Positions 1 to 11,907 of a stretch of 64,000 nucleotides of DNA are shown piece after piece. The DNA comes from Paroedura picta (Eukaryota; Chordata; Lepidosauria; Squamata; Gekkonidae): positions 4,861,501-4,925,500 of the forward strand of contig NC_135371.1 in assembly GCF_049243985.1 (NCBI RefSeq), given 5' to 3'. The position numbers and the translations under genes are program-made. The notes below the pieces were generated by a model, which worked only from the letters and a program-made list of their open reading frames with translations, did not search any database and was not told the origin of the DNA. Position 1 is the first letter of the stretch. Every line of letters begins with the position of its first letter.

Positions 1-97
1 AGTCAACCTTGAGCCGGCTGCTGGGATCGAACTCCCAACCTCAAGGGCAGACAGCTTCAGACAGCATGTCACTGCCTTACCACTCTGCGCAACAAGA
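1..97 (-). mobile_element. Sauria-type SINE fragment cut by window edge
   Basis: On the minus strand this reads as the tRNA-like head of the SINE seen complete at 36455-36733, including the B-box-like GTTCGATCCC. The two copies match closely from the tRNA-like head through the 'gctgggatcgaactccca' stretch. The rest of the element lies left of the window. The family name rests on my recollection of the Sauria SINE consensus. Confidence 0.7.
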
Positions 98-600
98 GGT
101 TGTAGGAAGAAAATAAAACGTGATCGTCATGACTTTGTGCTTAAGTCTGATTGGACTTCACATCTCACTGATCTGCTCCTCAAGGTGGCAACCGGCCATT
201 CCCGGTGGGACCTTGTGGCTAAAAGGGTCCTCCTTCCCCCAGCAGCACTAAGCTCCTCTGGCTGATGGATGCTCAAGGTAAACTCTGGTTCTGGGGTCAT
301 GACTCTACTGTTGCCTGGTGTGGTTGTCGTAACAAAAATAATGAACTGGGAGGGATGGGTCCCAGTGAAGAAACAAATATAGAAAAAATATAGATCCCCT
401 GGAGAACCAATATGGCAATAAAATATCCAAAATGTACTTATATAGAGTCTTCTCTCTTCAGTGTTTCTTTATTCTTATAATACCACATAAGTCCTGACGC
501 GTTTTGCCTTACAGCTTTTTCAAGGGACAATGTTTTTTTTTATTTAAGGACCAACTTCAACTTTATAAAGGAATCTATTAAACAAAGTATAAGGTCATGC
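98..600. other. Intergenic, no gene recognised
   Basis: No open frame with family resemblance is seen. An AT-rich stretch near 400-560 contains a CpG-bearing motif (gacgcgttttgcc) that looks like part of an interspersed repeat, but I cannot name it. Confidence 0.4.
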
Positions 601-1213
601 TAACAATAGCTAGGCTTAGCTGTTGGTTGTCGTGGCAACCAATGGGAAACAAATGAGCCCCTTGGTCTGAACCCAGCCTCCCATTCCCCTGGTCAGAGCT
701 TCTTCCATGCTGACCTCTTCTGAAGGTTGTTTCCCCCCCTGAAAGTTAGGCCTAACTCAGTTGCCTCTTCTTGGAAACATCTTTTCTCCCTCTCTGCACA
801 GGTGGTCAAACACAGAGTCCAGGGCAGGGCAGATTCTTTCCCGTATAATTATCCATATCATGGTGATTTCTTCTGTAGATCAGCAAAGCACCAGGGATTT
901 CTTGAATGTTCACTCTGAAACCAGTAATGTAAACATGAAGACCAACGGCAGGGTGATGCAATATCTTGCAACAGGCCAGGAAAGTCTGGTGCATAAAGGA
1001 CTTTTCTCCCAAGGTGTTCAGGGGTTGCCTGGGGAGGGGGGAGAGGACACTGCGTCGGTGTGATGCTAGTGATCCTTCCCTTTCAGTCTGGTCAAGCCAG
1101 GGCAGGACTGCACAAGTGACTACAGCCCCGGTCTTACCAGGCGATGCTGCAGCTCCTTCTGTCAATCCCTGAGAGCTGGCTCCTGGGAGGGGGAAAGGTG
1201 TACACAGGCAAGA
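601..1213 (+). promoter_or_regulatory. 5' flank and promoter region of V2R-1
   Basis: This stretch aligns by eye with 16436-17046 upstream of V2R-3. Shared landmarks are 'caaccaatggga', 'cccattcccctggtca' and 'ctgaaagttaggcc', then a block before the ATG. Its 3' half also aligns with the flanks of V2R-4, -5 and -6. A TATA-like cataaag lies at 992-998, 222 bp before the ATG. Conservation across five paralogs suggests a shared promoter. A transcription start cannot be placed without RNA data. Confidence 0.6.
992..998 (+). promoter_or_regulatory. TATA-like box of V2R-1
   Basis: The sequence cataaag lies 222 bp upstream of the ATG and follows a conserved block (caacaggccaggaaagtct). The equivalent boxes of the other four genes read cataaaag or gataaaag. 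V2R-1 has one A fewer. Confidence 0.5.
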
Positions 1214-4200
1214 ATGGTCTTGCTTCGGTTTTTCTTGCTCCTTCTTCCAGCCTGCAGGGGGGCCAAATGCCCATTCACCGGGACTATGGGTGAGTTTGAA
1301 CCATATAATATCTTCCGGAGAGGAGACAGTGTCATTGCCGGGCTCACCACTTTTGTGTATGAGAAACGTCCGTCGCCAACCTTCAGGGAGCCTCCCTTTT
1401 TAAATCAGAAAGGGTAAGTCAGTCCTTGGGGGACTTTCTAATGGATGTGATAGAATTCTGGGTTCTTTCTTATTACCAGATTTCAGAAGCCGTTTGCTTC
1501 TGTCTCCTGCAACTGTGAAGTGAGCCAATTTGGCTGTTTTCCCACTGCCAAGAGTCTGGGGGGTGAAGCATCGTACTTCGGACTCTCCAAGTGATAATGA
1601 ACACCTTGGCTATGGTGAGCTCAGAACTGAGTTATCATAGGTCTTTGAACACCAAAATGCCCATCATGGTTCCTGCAGCAGAACCTGGACTGTCTGCTGA
1701 CAGATTCAAATAGGTCGCTGACACCCGGCCATGTGTCGGCAGAGGCCCCATTGGAGCCCTGGCTCCCTACCAGAAAACTGGAGATATCTGTGTTCCCCTG
1801 TTCTACAGCTTCTCCATGCCTGAGTCAGGCTGGTGGCGGGGAAGCCCCTGGCCAGTGTCGAAGTCATGTGGGGTCAGGAGTTTCTCCGGATGAGCGGTAT
1901 GTCAGGGCATTGTCCCTGTGCGGAATTGGCTTCTCAATATTTGTAGACTGTCCTGACTTTGATGGGGCAGTGGTCTGCTTCAACTGTGCTCATGTATATT
2001 CCTTTTCTTGGCTGCCACCTATTAACCCAGTTAGTGTGATCATCACTGCAAACCATCAGAATGCCGCTTTTTTCTTCTGCCCATACTAGGTAAGGCCTCA
2101 GCAAGGCCCAAGTTTATCGACTCCCTAGATAATGTGTATATTTGTATATGTGCTTTTTGGCAGGCTACTATCGATGCAATGGCACCTCCTTGCCTTCTCT
2201 TTAGCCATTCAAGAGGTCAACCAGAACCCCAGGCTCTTACCGCAAAATATCACCCTGGGCTACACCATCTATGAGAACACACTGCATCCCAGGCTGAGCT
2301 ATGGAGCTTTGATAGACCTGCTAAACTCTGCCCAGAAGACTGTTCCAAACTACAAATGTGGCAGACAGAATCATCTCTTGGCTGTTCTTGAAGCATCTCA
2401 TTCTGTCATCTCCAGTGACATATCAACACTCTTGAGCACCTACAAAATCCCTAAGGTAGGAATCAAGGATGGGGAAGTGACTCCGAAGAAACATGGGTGG
2501 ACAACAAAAAGTTTCTGGTACAGATCAAAACTAACTTTCAGGAGAGTTGAGAGGGATGTGAGAGAACATTCAGGTCCTCTGATGTTCCATCTGCATCCCT
2601 CCGTAGATGATTTTACGAGATTTCGGAACAGACTTTTCTGACTTGGGAAGCAGCAGGGAGACAAAGTGAGACTCTCTCTGCAGGAAGGGACAGTCTTTGG
2701 AAAAGCCCTTTGGAGCAAAAGCTAGTTTGTGAGGACGAAGTTTGTATATCAATGCAATTTGGATTGATTCTAAGTACACAGAAGGGATCTTTTCTAATTA
2801 AAACTTCAATGTTGTTTCCAGGGATTCTTGACCAATGATCTGGTGAGGGTTACAAGTCTTGGGTTGTTAGGGGATGAGTTCAACCGTAGGACAGAATCCC
2901 ACCTCCACTTCGGATGCTGGAAGGTCAGATCCCCCACCCCCACTGAAATGGACCCCCACAGCGGGTGAAATCTCTCAGAAAAGGTCTGGCCTGAAACTGA
3001 TCCCTGCCGTTGAAGGGTTTTTTGGGGATCATCATCACAGAACTGTATGAGATACTTTGCTTTTGATTGACACTTATTGAATGTGATGAAATCCGAATGT
3101 GTCCTTTTCCCCATTAGGTCAGTCATGAATCGGATTTGATTGTTTTTAAGGATCAAAGTCAGTTTCCTTTTTTTTACCAACTGGTTCCACCAGAAGAAGT
3201 CCAATACCGGGGAATTGTCAGGCTGCTCCTGCACTTCCGATGGACGTGGGTTGGTCTCCTTGCTTCAGATTCTGACAGCGGGGAAAAATTCAAGGGCACC
3301 TTGACCCCTCTCATGCTCAGGAGCGGCATCTGCGTTGCCTTTGAAGAGATGATGTCCATTGAGGGCTTTTATTCCAGTTCTTGGTCAACAGAAAGAAGGC
3401 AGCGCTTGAGGTCATTCCTCAGTCAGGACCAAGTTAAAGTATTTGTGTTCTACGGAAATTATTTCCTCTTAATATATCTTGAAAATGTAATTATACTTAT
3501 TGAAAATGCCATGGATGTCAGGCTTGGTAAAATTTGGATCACAACTCTTTTACTGGACAATCTGTATAGCTTGTCGTGTTGCCCCCCCATGGAGCTGTTC
3601 CCTATGCATGGATCTCTCTCCGTCAAGACCCAGACACAGAAAAGAAGGATGTCTCTCTATTCACAAGTATGTCACCCTCTTGTTGAGGAGTTTATGGAAA
3701 AAGGATTTGATCCTGTCTCCACAACACCCGTTTTGTCTGGGAGAGGGGGCTGGAGGTACAGGGAGAGAGAGGAGCTGCAAGACAGGCCCTGGGAGGTCCT
3801 CAAAGAACTCCTGCCTCCCAGGGCCTGCAATGTTTACTCCTCAATCCAGGCGGTGGCCCGTGCATTACACGATGCCTACTCTTCCAGGTCTGGGAGGACA
3901 ACAAGGGCTGGAGGAAGAAGAGGAGAACATGAGCGAATACAGCCTTGGCAGGTATCCATTACCTCCTGAATGAAGAATACCAATCAGCAGTTTATTTTTG
4001 AAAGGATTATTGTGCATGTAGTCTAAAATGGTTTTCACATAGCCATTAGCCAGTGTTTGAGGCATGCCCAGTATCTGCCTCTTCTGGAAACTGACTCATA
4101 GAATTGTAGAACCCTAGTGTTGGAGGGGGCCATCGGGCCATCTAGTCCCACCCCTTGCTCATTGGTGGATCAGCCATAAGCATCCAAGATAGGTATCTGT

Positions 4201-7200
4201 CCAGCCACTGCTTTGAGTCTCCCAGTGAGGGGGAGCGCACTCCTTAGACAGTCAATTCAACTGCTAATCTCGGACTGTAGAAATGTATTTTGCTCCAGTG
4301 AATTTTTGCTCTGGTGAATGTGAGCATAAACTGTGACCCACGATGGGCAGGGAAGTCCCTCTAGATTTGAGGGTGAGGCCTGGGTGTGGAACATTTCATG
4401 GAGGGCCAACCCAGTTGAGTGGTTCACGGGCTCACAAGGGATTGGGGAGATGCACATTTGGGTCCTCAGTCTGCCAGGGAGCCTTCAGTTACTTATTCCC
4501 TCTGAGCCTAACATGCCTCAGTCTTTGGCAGGTAGAGATAATTGTGCTCCTGTTAACCATTTTTTATTACCACTGATTTCTCGTAAAGCAGGGTTACTCA
4601 CAGGAAGCACATAACCCTACAAAATACGTAGTCAACTAGGCAGAATTGTCATGCATGCAGATTGGGCCCACCTCCTAAGTACTTATATCTACTCCATTGC
4701 AGCTGGGGATAGGACAAAAAGCTCCGTCACATCTCCCTGAAACTTGATGCCCCCATTCCCGTGAAAAAGGGAAAATAGTGTGGCAGGCTGCACCCCAATC
4801 ACATTAGGGCCTTTCTCCCTGTTTACACATCTGCTCATCGGCCAAAGCCTCTTATTCTATTAGCCATCTTCCAGGTCGCTTATGTAGAGGAAAGCTTACT
4901 ATCAAGTTGCAAATGGATCAAGCTGCAACGAGTACGTAGAAGAGTCTTCTGTCTTCTAAAGAGTGTTACTCTCTCTGTGGTTCTAGCTTCATCCTTTCCT
5001 GAGACGCTACCAGTTTCAAAACTCTTCTGTGGGTGGAATCGATCTGGGTGAAAACGGGGCTCTGGAAGCCAACTTGGACATTGTGAACATGATCATCTTG
5101 CGCAACCTTTCCTTCCGGAGCATCAAAGTTGGGAGCATCGAAAGAGAGGCCTTGGGGGAGATGAAGCTGTCCATGGATCAGGCTGCTATTGTGTGGCCCC
5201 CCTGGTATAAGGAGGTGGGGAGATTGGTTGTGTAAGGTCTAAATATCTATTCAGTGTAATCCATGAAACCTGCTTGAGAGTCTTCTGAGCCTTTCATTTG
5301 AGACAGTAGTTCTCAAAGTGGCCAGCGATAAGTGCGTGGAATGGACCATTTCATCATATCCACCATTATGAATCTTACATAATTGCCCTTCCCCAGTGAA
5401 TGAGACCTCCTTTCCCCGGATAACGCTCCTTGTCTCTGTCTGCAGAGGATGCCTGATTCCAGGTGTACCAAAAGCTGCCTCCCTGGATATGTGAAGGTGG
5501 CCCTGGAAGGGAAGCCCATTTGCTGCTTTGACTGTTCTCTGTGTGGAGAAGGAACCATCTCCTCTCAGGAAGGTGGGTGAGGGGGGAAAAGGTCATCCTC
5601 CTGGCTACGGAGCCAAGGGTCAGTTTTTAAAAATGTTCTCAGCATTGTTCTAGAATTTCATGCACTAACCATTCTATTCCAGTTTTCAAAAGAAAGACGA
5701 AGAAGTAGCATTGGATCTTATATGCCGCTTTTCCCTACCCGAAGGAGTCTCAAAGTGGCTTACAATCCCCTTCCCTTTCTTCTCCCCACCCTGTGAGGTT
5801 TGTGAGGCTGAGAGAGCCTTGATATTCCTGCTTTGTCAGAACAGTTTTATCAGTGCCGTGGCGAGCCCAAGGACACCCAGCTGGCTGCACGTGGGGGAGC
5901 GCAGAATCGAACCTGGCATGCCACATGAGAAGTCTGCACTCCTAACCACTATACCAAAGTGGCTCTCTCAAACAGACCTCTGGGGGGGAGGCTTCTGGGT
6001 AATTGCTGGTGAGTGGAAAGAGAAGTTCAGCTCTATCAGCGTTTGTTGCTTTCAGTGGCATTCATGTTTGTGTTTGCAATGACGTACAAGGCAGTCTTTC
6101 ATTTGCAGGGTCATAGAATCAAGGGGCCATACAGGCCATCTAGTCCAACCCCCTGCTCAACGCAGGATCAGCCCTAAGCATCCTAAAGCATCAAAGAAAA
6201 GTGTGTATCCAACCTTTGCTTGAAGACTGCCAGTGAGGGGGAGCTCACCACCTCCTTAGGCAGCCTATTCCACTGCTGAACTACTCTGACTGTGAACAAT
6301 TTTTTCCTGATATCTAGCCTATATCGTTGCACTTGAAATTTAAACCCATTACTGCGTGTCCTCTCCTCTGCAGTTAGCAGAAACAGCATCCTGCCCTCCT
6401 CCAAGTGACCTTTCAAATACTTAAAGAGGGTATCATGTCCCCTCTCAACCTCCTTTTCTCCAGGCTGAACATTCCCCAGTCCCTCAACCTATCTTCATAG
6501 GGCTTGGTCCCTTGGCCCCAGATCATCTTCGTCGCTCTCCTCTGGTCAGTTCTCTTGGACTAATGAGGCTTCAGTGGAATACAACTGACAATACAACTTT
6601 AAGCATTGTTGTGTCCCCTTTCCTGCAACCCATTGAAGAAGAAGAAGAAGAGTTGGTTCTTATATGCCGCTTTTCCCTACCCAAAGGAGGCTCAAAGCGG
6701 CTTACAGTCGACTTCCCATTCCTCTCCCCACAACAGACACCCTATGGGGTGGGTGAGGCTGAGAGAGACCTGATATTACTGCTCAGTCAGAACAGTTTTA
6801 TCAGTGCCATGGTGAGCCCAAGGTCACCCAGCTGGCTGCATGTGGGGGAGCGCAGAATCGAACCTGACTTGCCAGATTAGAAGTCCGCACTTCTAACCAC
6901 TACACCAAACTGGCTCTCCCAGGTGGTAGCTGAATCAATTTGAGCCACTTGTGCTTTTACTGGTTTGGTGTGAGGATGTAGTGGGAGAATTCCATGTACT
7001 ATCTGAAAGAGAATCCTCAAGTCATGGTTTACTCCTTGGCATAATTTCAGCTATTTGTTTCTACTAGAGAACTCTCCCCTATATTAAAGCTGAGGTCTAT
7101 CAAGGCCACATGAGTTTACAGCAGCGCTCCCATATCTGAGGGAGGTTTGTTTTGATCTCCCAGGAACCCCTTGTGCTGGGGATATCCAGGCTGAACCAGC

Positions 7201-8588
7201 AATGCTTAGGGCTGATCCTGTTGAGCAGGGGGTTGGACTAGATGGCCTGTATGGCCCCTTCCAACTCTATGATTCTATGATTCTGTGAATGCTGCCTTGT
7301 AATGTGTTCCATCTACCCTTCAGCATCTGTTGTTCTTCTGTGTAACTGGTCCTTTCACTCAAGTCCTATTCTTGATTTCGGTGACTTTCTGTCTGAAGCT
7401 ACAACACTCTTGGCCATCCTAACTGATGGTCCTGATTGGGTGAGTGACATGGGGAGCACATCCATGTTGATCTTTCAGGTCCTCTTGGTGACACTCCACA
7501 CCAGCAACAATGAAACCCAAAGATAGAATAGACAGTTAGTACTATAAAGGTACAAAAAAAAAATTCTCACCCTGATGGAATTTGGCTGTATGGATTGCAA
7601 AGGAGGTCACTTTGTGGTGGATATGAATTAGATCAATATGATGCTGAACTCTGTCCTTTTCCTTCCAGAAGCGAATAGTTGCACCAAATGCCCAGAAGAT
7701 CAGTATCCCAACCCAGAGCACACTCAGTGCCTTCCCAAGGAGGTGACTTTCCTTTCTTATGAAGAGATTTTGGGCATAATCCTCATTGTTTTGGTCCTCT
7801 TCTTCTCCATAGCCACACTTCTCATTCTACAAATCTTCATAAAAAATATGGATACCCCGATAGTGAAAGCCAACAACCGAGACCTCACCTACATTCTTCT
7901 CATCTCACTCCTGCTTTCCTTCCTGTCCTGCCTTCTATTCATCGGCCAGCCAAGGAGGCTGACCTGCCTTCTCCGACAAACAGCCTTCTGTACCATCTTC
8001 TCAGTTGCCGTCTCTTCTGTGTTGGCTAAAACAATCACTGTGGTGGTGGCCTTCATGGCCACCCAGCCAGGGAACAGGATGAGGAAATGGGTAGGGAAGA
8101 GTCTGGCAAAGTCCATTGTCCTTTCTTGTTCCACTGTTCAGATTGGCTTCTGTGCCCTCTGGCTGGGCATCTCTCCCCCGTTCCCAGAGTTCGACATGCA
8201 CTCCCAGCATGGACAGATCATATTGCAGTGCAATGAAGGGTCTGTGCCCATGTTTTATGGTGCCCTGGGCTACATGGGCTTCCTGGCTGCCATCTCCTTC
8301 ACAGTGGCCTTCCTGGCCAGGAAGCTTCCTGGGGCCTTCAACGAAGCCAAGCTGATCACCTTCAGCATGCTGGTCTTCTGCAGTGTTTGGGTGTCCTTTG
8401 TGCCCACCTACCTGAGCACCAAGGGGAAATACATGGTCGCCGTTCAGGTCTTCTCCATCTTGGCCTCCAGTGCTGGGCTGCTGGGCTGCATCTTCCTCCC
8501 CAAATGTTACATCATTGTAGTGAGGCCTGATCTGAATATCAAGGACCATCTCAGGGTGAAAGGTCAAGGTGGAGGTTTTTCATTTTAA
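1214..8588 (+). CDS. VMN2R-like: V2R-1: vomeronasal type-2 receptor, six exons, apparently intact
   Basis: Predicted chemosensory family C GPCR of vomeronasal neurons. Exons are 1214-1413, 2164-2455, 3118-3951, 4987-5214, 5446-5572 and 7669-8588, all with GT-AG borders, giving 866 residues. Residues 1-15 form a Leu-rich signal peptide. Residues 20-518 are the bilobed ligand-binding domain, with V2R signatures [27 protein letters not shown] and PWQ|LHPFLRR. Exon 5 plus the start of exon 6 is the cysteine-rich linker ([20 protein letters not shown]). Exon 6 holds seven helices with [43 protein letters not shown] and LPKCYII. The ATG has a good context (A at -3, G at +4). The tail ends GQGGGFSF rather than the SQDGI of its relatives because the usual stop position is altered. 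Exon 1 is two codons shorter than in the others. Introns hold CR1 and SINE copies. Assignment to V2R is secure; the ligand is unknown. Confidence 0.92.
4096..4255 (-). mobile_element. CR1 LINE 3' fragment in intron 3 of V2R-1
   Basis: It shows the squamate CR1 tail read backwards: 'catagaattgtagaaccc', 'ggccatctagtcc', 'agtgagggggagc'. It is diverged from the other CR1 copies here, so probably older. Confidence 0.7.
5697..5970 (-). mobile_element. tRNA-derived SINE in intron 5 of V2R-1
   Basis: Read on the minus strand it starts with a tRNA-like head (gagccactttggtatagtgg, B-box-like gttcgattctg) and ends with the body 'tgccgctt' and 'tataagatcc' before a poor GAA tail. This is the most abundant SINE in the window. 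Confidence 0.8.
6109..6560 (-). mobile_element. CR1 LINE 3' end, intron 5 of V2R-1
   Basis: The minus strand encodes the typical CR1 reverse transcriptase C-terminus ([38 protein letters not shown]), followed by a 3' tail ending in 'tctatgattcta'-type repeats. It is 5'-truncated. Confidence 0.9.
6634..6922 (-). mobile_element. tRNA-derived SINE, intron 5 of V2R-1
   Basis: Full-length-looking copy of the abundant SINE on the minus strand, with the (TTC)n tail represented by 'gaagaagaagaagag' at its left and the tRNA-like head 'gagccagtttggtgtagtgg' (reverse complement) at its right. Confidence 0.85.
7190..7285 (+). mobile_element. CR1 3' tail fragment, intron 5 of V2R-1
   Basis: Contains 'gctgatcctgttgagcaggg', 'ggactagatggcctgtatgg' and repeated 'tctatgattctatga', the terminal part of the same CR1 family as 14575-15056. 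Confidence 0.8.
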
Positions 8589-8599
8589 ACTTGTGTTGA

Positions 8600-8870
8600 G
8601 TGTTAAGATCAGGCTCCCCCTCAGAGGGTCCCCCTGAGGCATTGGTATCAGAAGCTCTGTGGAGCCAGGGAGGTGGAGGACAGTGGTTGCCGTCATGGGG
8701 TGGTTTTTACTGGGGTTTTAATGACTGTGATTGGGGTTTTAATTGTTGTTTTGTAGGGGTTTTATGGTGGGGGAATTCTTGGGGGTTTTATGGTGGGGGA
8801 AACCGCCAAAACCACTTGTGAGTGGTGGTATAGAAATTGAAACCTAAAATAAAATAAAATAAAGAACCTT
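8600..8870 (+). mobile_element. Probable L2-like LINE 3' tail after V2R-1
   Basis: G/T-rich 3' sequence with 'accgcc', 'gtggtggtatagaaat' and an (aaaat)n end. It resembles the tails at 11560-11690 and 20620-20800. It lies straight after the V2R-1 stop, so the gene's own polyadenylation signal is not separable from the AATAAA-type motifs of the repeat at 8843-8865. Confidence 0.45.
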
Positions 8871-9259
8871 GTGCTTGCTGTTTCAGTGAGCTACCTTAAC
8901 TATTGAAACAATCTGATTCTTTGAACAGGATGCAATCTGTTGGATTTGGTGGAGGTGGCGAAACATCTCCTATTTTTTGCCTTCACGGACAACTCAGTTA
9001 AGTGTTCCATGTTATATGGGACCCAACATTATTGCTGGAGAAGCAAGTTCAGGGAGTTTTTTAAAAGGCTTCTTCCATCCCAGCCAAGCTCAAAAACTCT
9101 TCTTCTTCTTCTTTCCTTAGTCCTCAGTATCCTGCAAGCTGAGAATTTGCAAGCTGGTGGTTTGAAAGCTGGGTTGTGACCAGATTCAGATCTACCTGCT
9201 TAGCTTCTGCAAACCTGTAGGGCATCTAGTGTGGCTAACTTCACCACTAGCCAGACTGA

Positions 9260-10150
9260 GGGGCTTTTCGCACGCCTTCAAAATCGCACAATGGTTGCTA
9301 ATTGAAAACGCTACTGATTTGCCATTATGCACAACGTCGTTGACAATCTGCCACACACCTGAAACCGATCCGCAAAAAGCGCTTCGTTGTAGCGCTTTCA
9401 GGGAAATCCCCAAAAGTGGATTCACCCTCCGGAAAGCGATACACTCCTGCAACCAATCTGCAACACTAACGAAAAAGACCTGTGCGTTAACATTGTTGCG
9501 GTTTCTACAAAGTCCCTCCCCCTGGCTCTCTCCTCTGATCTTCCGGCGAAGCGATCGCCATTTTTTTTTTCTCCGAGCGAGCGGGGATAAACTAACCAGC
9601 GAGCCTCTTTCTGTTTAGAGGCTTCCCCGGCTTCAGTCCCTCCTCTTCAGTCACTAAGCACAAAGAACAGAAAAGCCCGTTTGCTGATGTATTTTCCCTT
9701 TATTTTTTACACATTCATTCAGCTGAAAATCGGGCCCATGAGAGGGGGGGGGAATTTTTTTTTTCACTCGGAGGGAGCGTGGCAACGATTAAACGACAGC
9801 TCAAACACACCAGGCAGCTGGATGGGTCTCTCCGTTGCAACGAATCAACACAGATTCGTTGCAACAGGTGCTTTTTTTTTTTTAAACTTTCTTAAAGGGA
9901 AAGGGGCTGTTTGGGAGCATGCTAACGGCTGCCCATTGGCTGCTTGACGGCCAGGGGCGGGACGAGCTTGGCAATAGCGCTTCCTTTCTAGCGATTTTGG
10001 CCGAGACTGGAAGCCTGTGGGAAACGCTACAAAACGCAACTGGATTCCACTACAAAGGCAGGTATGCATAACGACGAATTCCACTATTTTAAATGGCGAT
10101 TTTTCATTCAGCAACCAATTTGCTACAAAGATCCCGGTGCGGAAAGCCCC
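9260..10150. mobile_element. Non-autonomous TIR DNA transposon, about 891 bp
   Basis: The ends are inverted repeats: GGGGCTTTTCGCAC at 9260-9273 and gtgcggaaagcccc at 10137-10150 (13 of 14 matching when inverted). Flanks carry a 3-bp duplication, TGA at 9257-9259 and 10151-10153. The interior holds no transposase-like frame. A 3-bp target duplication with G-rich ends suggests the PIF/Harbinger superfamily, but this is not certain. Related but diverged copies occur at 38159-38820 and in intron 3 of V2R-4, -5 and -6. Confidence 0.7.
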
Positions 10151-10153
10151 TGA

Positions 10154-10983
10154 GTTCTGGGCAGGAGGAAATACAATCAGGCAGATCCTCCTTTCTAATT
10201 TAATTTCAAGATTCCCCCTCCATCTTATTTTAATCATGCGCTTCATCCTTTCAAATGATACAAAGGATGAAGGCAGAAAGGAACTCTTGCAAACGATGGG
10301 AAATAATTACGTCTCTAAAGTCCCAGATTTCCTTTGCGGCCGCAGGCGCAGCTGGCAAATACAGGCTTGCAAAAAACTCCACACTCTGATCTCACACTTT
10401 GCTTAGTTTCCTAGAAACATAATTTAGAAGAAGCAGGAACATGGATTATTCCATAATAATCAGTGGCTATGTTACCTGGAGACTATTTTGAAAGAGTATT
10501 ATCCCTCAGAATAATGCATTGTGTGGCCCAGATAAGCACCTCTGGTTTTGAAAGAGGTGTGTACTGCCTTGGGGCAGGGGGACAGGTTGCAACTTGTCTT
10601 TCTGGGCCTCAAAGGATTTGACCCGTGACAGAATCTAGCCATCCGCTTGGTTCACTCGGGTGAACCATGTCTGCATTTCTGAGGAACAGATAGCTGTATA
10701 ACACAACTGTTTGCAACTTTTTTTTTACTGTTGAAACCCCCCCTGAAACATTCTTCAGGGTTTGAGAAACCGCAGAAACGGTGTGATCATGCAGAATGTG
10801 GTTGGGAAGTATAGCTGTGTACCCACCCACCTACCCACCCAGGGCCCCTCCCCTTTTACTCTCTCAAGGCCCATCATTGGCCCTTTTGAGAGGGGTGAGA
10901 GAGTTGACATGACCACATATGGCCATATCACCCTCTAAATGTTTAACAATGTTTTTTAAAAAAATAAACATTCTCAACCTTTC
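10154..10983. other. Intergenic, no gene recognised
   Basis: Contains a CT-rich stretch near 10820-10880 and scattered unnamed sequence. No coding frame resembling a known family is seen. Confidence 0.4.
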
Positions 10984-11642
10984 AGGTCCTCACTAGAACA
11001 CCTTTGAGGGCCCACATTCAGCCGTTGCTTCGTCATCTGCACTGGTTACCAGTCTGTTTCCGAATCAGATTCAAGGTATTGGTATTGACCTTTAAGGCTA
11101 TACGCGGCCTGGTTCCCGTCTACCTGCGGGACAGCTTGGTTGCTTATGCCCCCCGCAGGGCACTCCGCTCTGCGGGTATGAATTTACTGGTTGTCCCGGG
11201 CCCACGGGATGTTCGCTTGGCCTCGACCCGGGCCAGGGCCTTTTCAGTCCTGGCCCCAACCTGGTGGAATGAGCTCCCAGAAGAGCTAAGGGCCCTGCAG
11301 GATCTACCAGCTTTCCGCAGGGCCTGTAAGACGGAGCTCTTCCGCCAGGCATATGGGTGAGGCCAGGGCAGCTCTCCCACTAATCCATCAGAGGATCCCC
11401 TCCAATATGGAGATCTCTAACATCGAGATCATGGTTAGATCTATTGTATTGGTGCCACCCTCTTCTGAACATTATTCTCTCCACCAGGCTGAACTAAGAT
11501 CAGAATTGTGACCACCGCCGCTATATGTTATATGTTATATGTAACTTTTAATTGGGGGTTTTATGGGGATTTTATTGTGTTTTAACTATTTATGTTGTAA
11601 ACCGCCCTGAGACCTATTGGGAGAAGGGCGGTCTAAAAATTA

Positions 11643-11684
<42 letters not shown>

Positions 11685-11690
11685 CCCTTT
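10984..11690 (+). mobile_element. L2/CR1-like LINE, 3' end with (AAT)n tail
   Basis: The frame at 11004-11360 encodes the C-terminus typical of L2-like vertebrate LINE reverse transcriptases (LLRHLHWLPVCFRIRFKVLV, AFSVLAPTWWNELPEELR, FRRACKTELFRQ). It continues into a 3' UTR with 'gtaaaccgccctgagac' and an AAT repeat at about 11642-11680. It is 5'-truncated. Confidence 0.85.
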
Positions 11691-11759
11691 AAGAGCCATC
11701 AAGAAACCCCAGCGTTTCACAAAACCCTGGCTGAGAAAGCCTGGTATAGCATGTTGAAT

Positions 11760-11905
11760 CAGGATGCCTTTTTTTCAGGCTTAAACTTATCCTTGATCTG
11801 GAAACTACAACTAGTGCAGAATGGCATAGCCAGGATCCCACATCCAGCTGGTACTCCAACAACTTGGCTGGCTCCCAGTTGAATTCCGGATTAAGCTTAA
11901 GGTTT
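11760..11905 (+). mobile_element. L2-like LINE fragment upstream of V2R-2
   Basis: Translates to degraded RT C-terminal sequence ('ctagtgcagaatggcatagc' matches the LQLVQNA region of the copy at 42318-42935). It is cut by the SINE at 11908. Confidence 0.55.
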
Positions 11906-11907
11906 TG

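Noticed and set aside
8001-8567. 188-codon antisense frame opposite the V2R-1 7TM exon, with similar ones at 12768, 27367, 40171 and 54935
   Set aside because: It is a shadow of the receptor frame, found in every copy because the sense sequence is conserved.
10984-11690. Candidate host gene with the HWLPV motif
   Set aside because: The motif set is the 3' end of an L2-like LINE, repeated at 23458-23880 in reverse.
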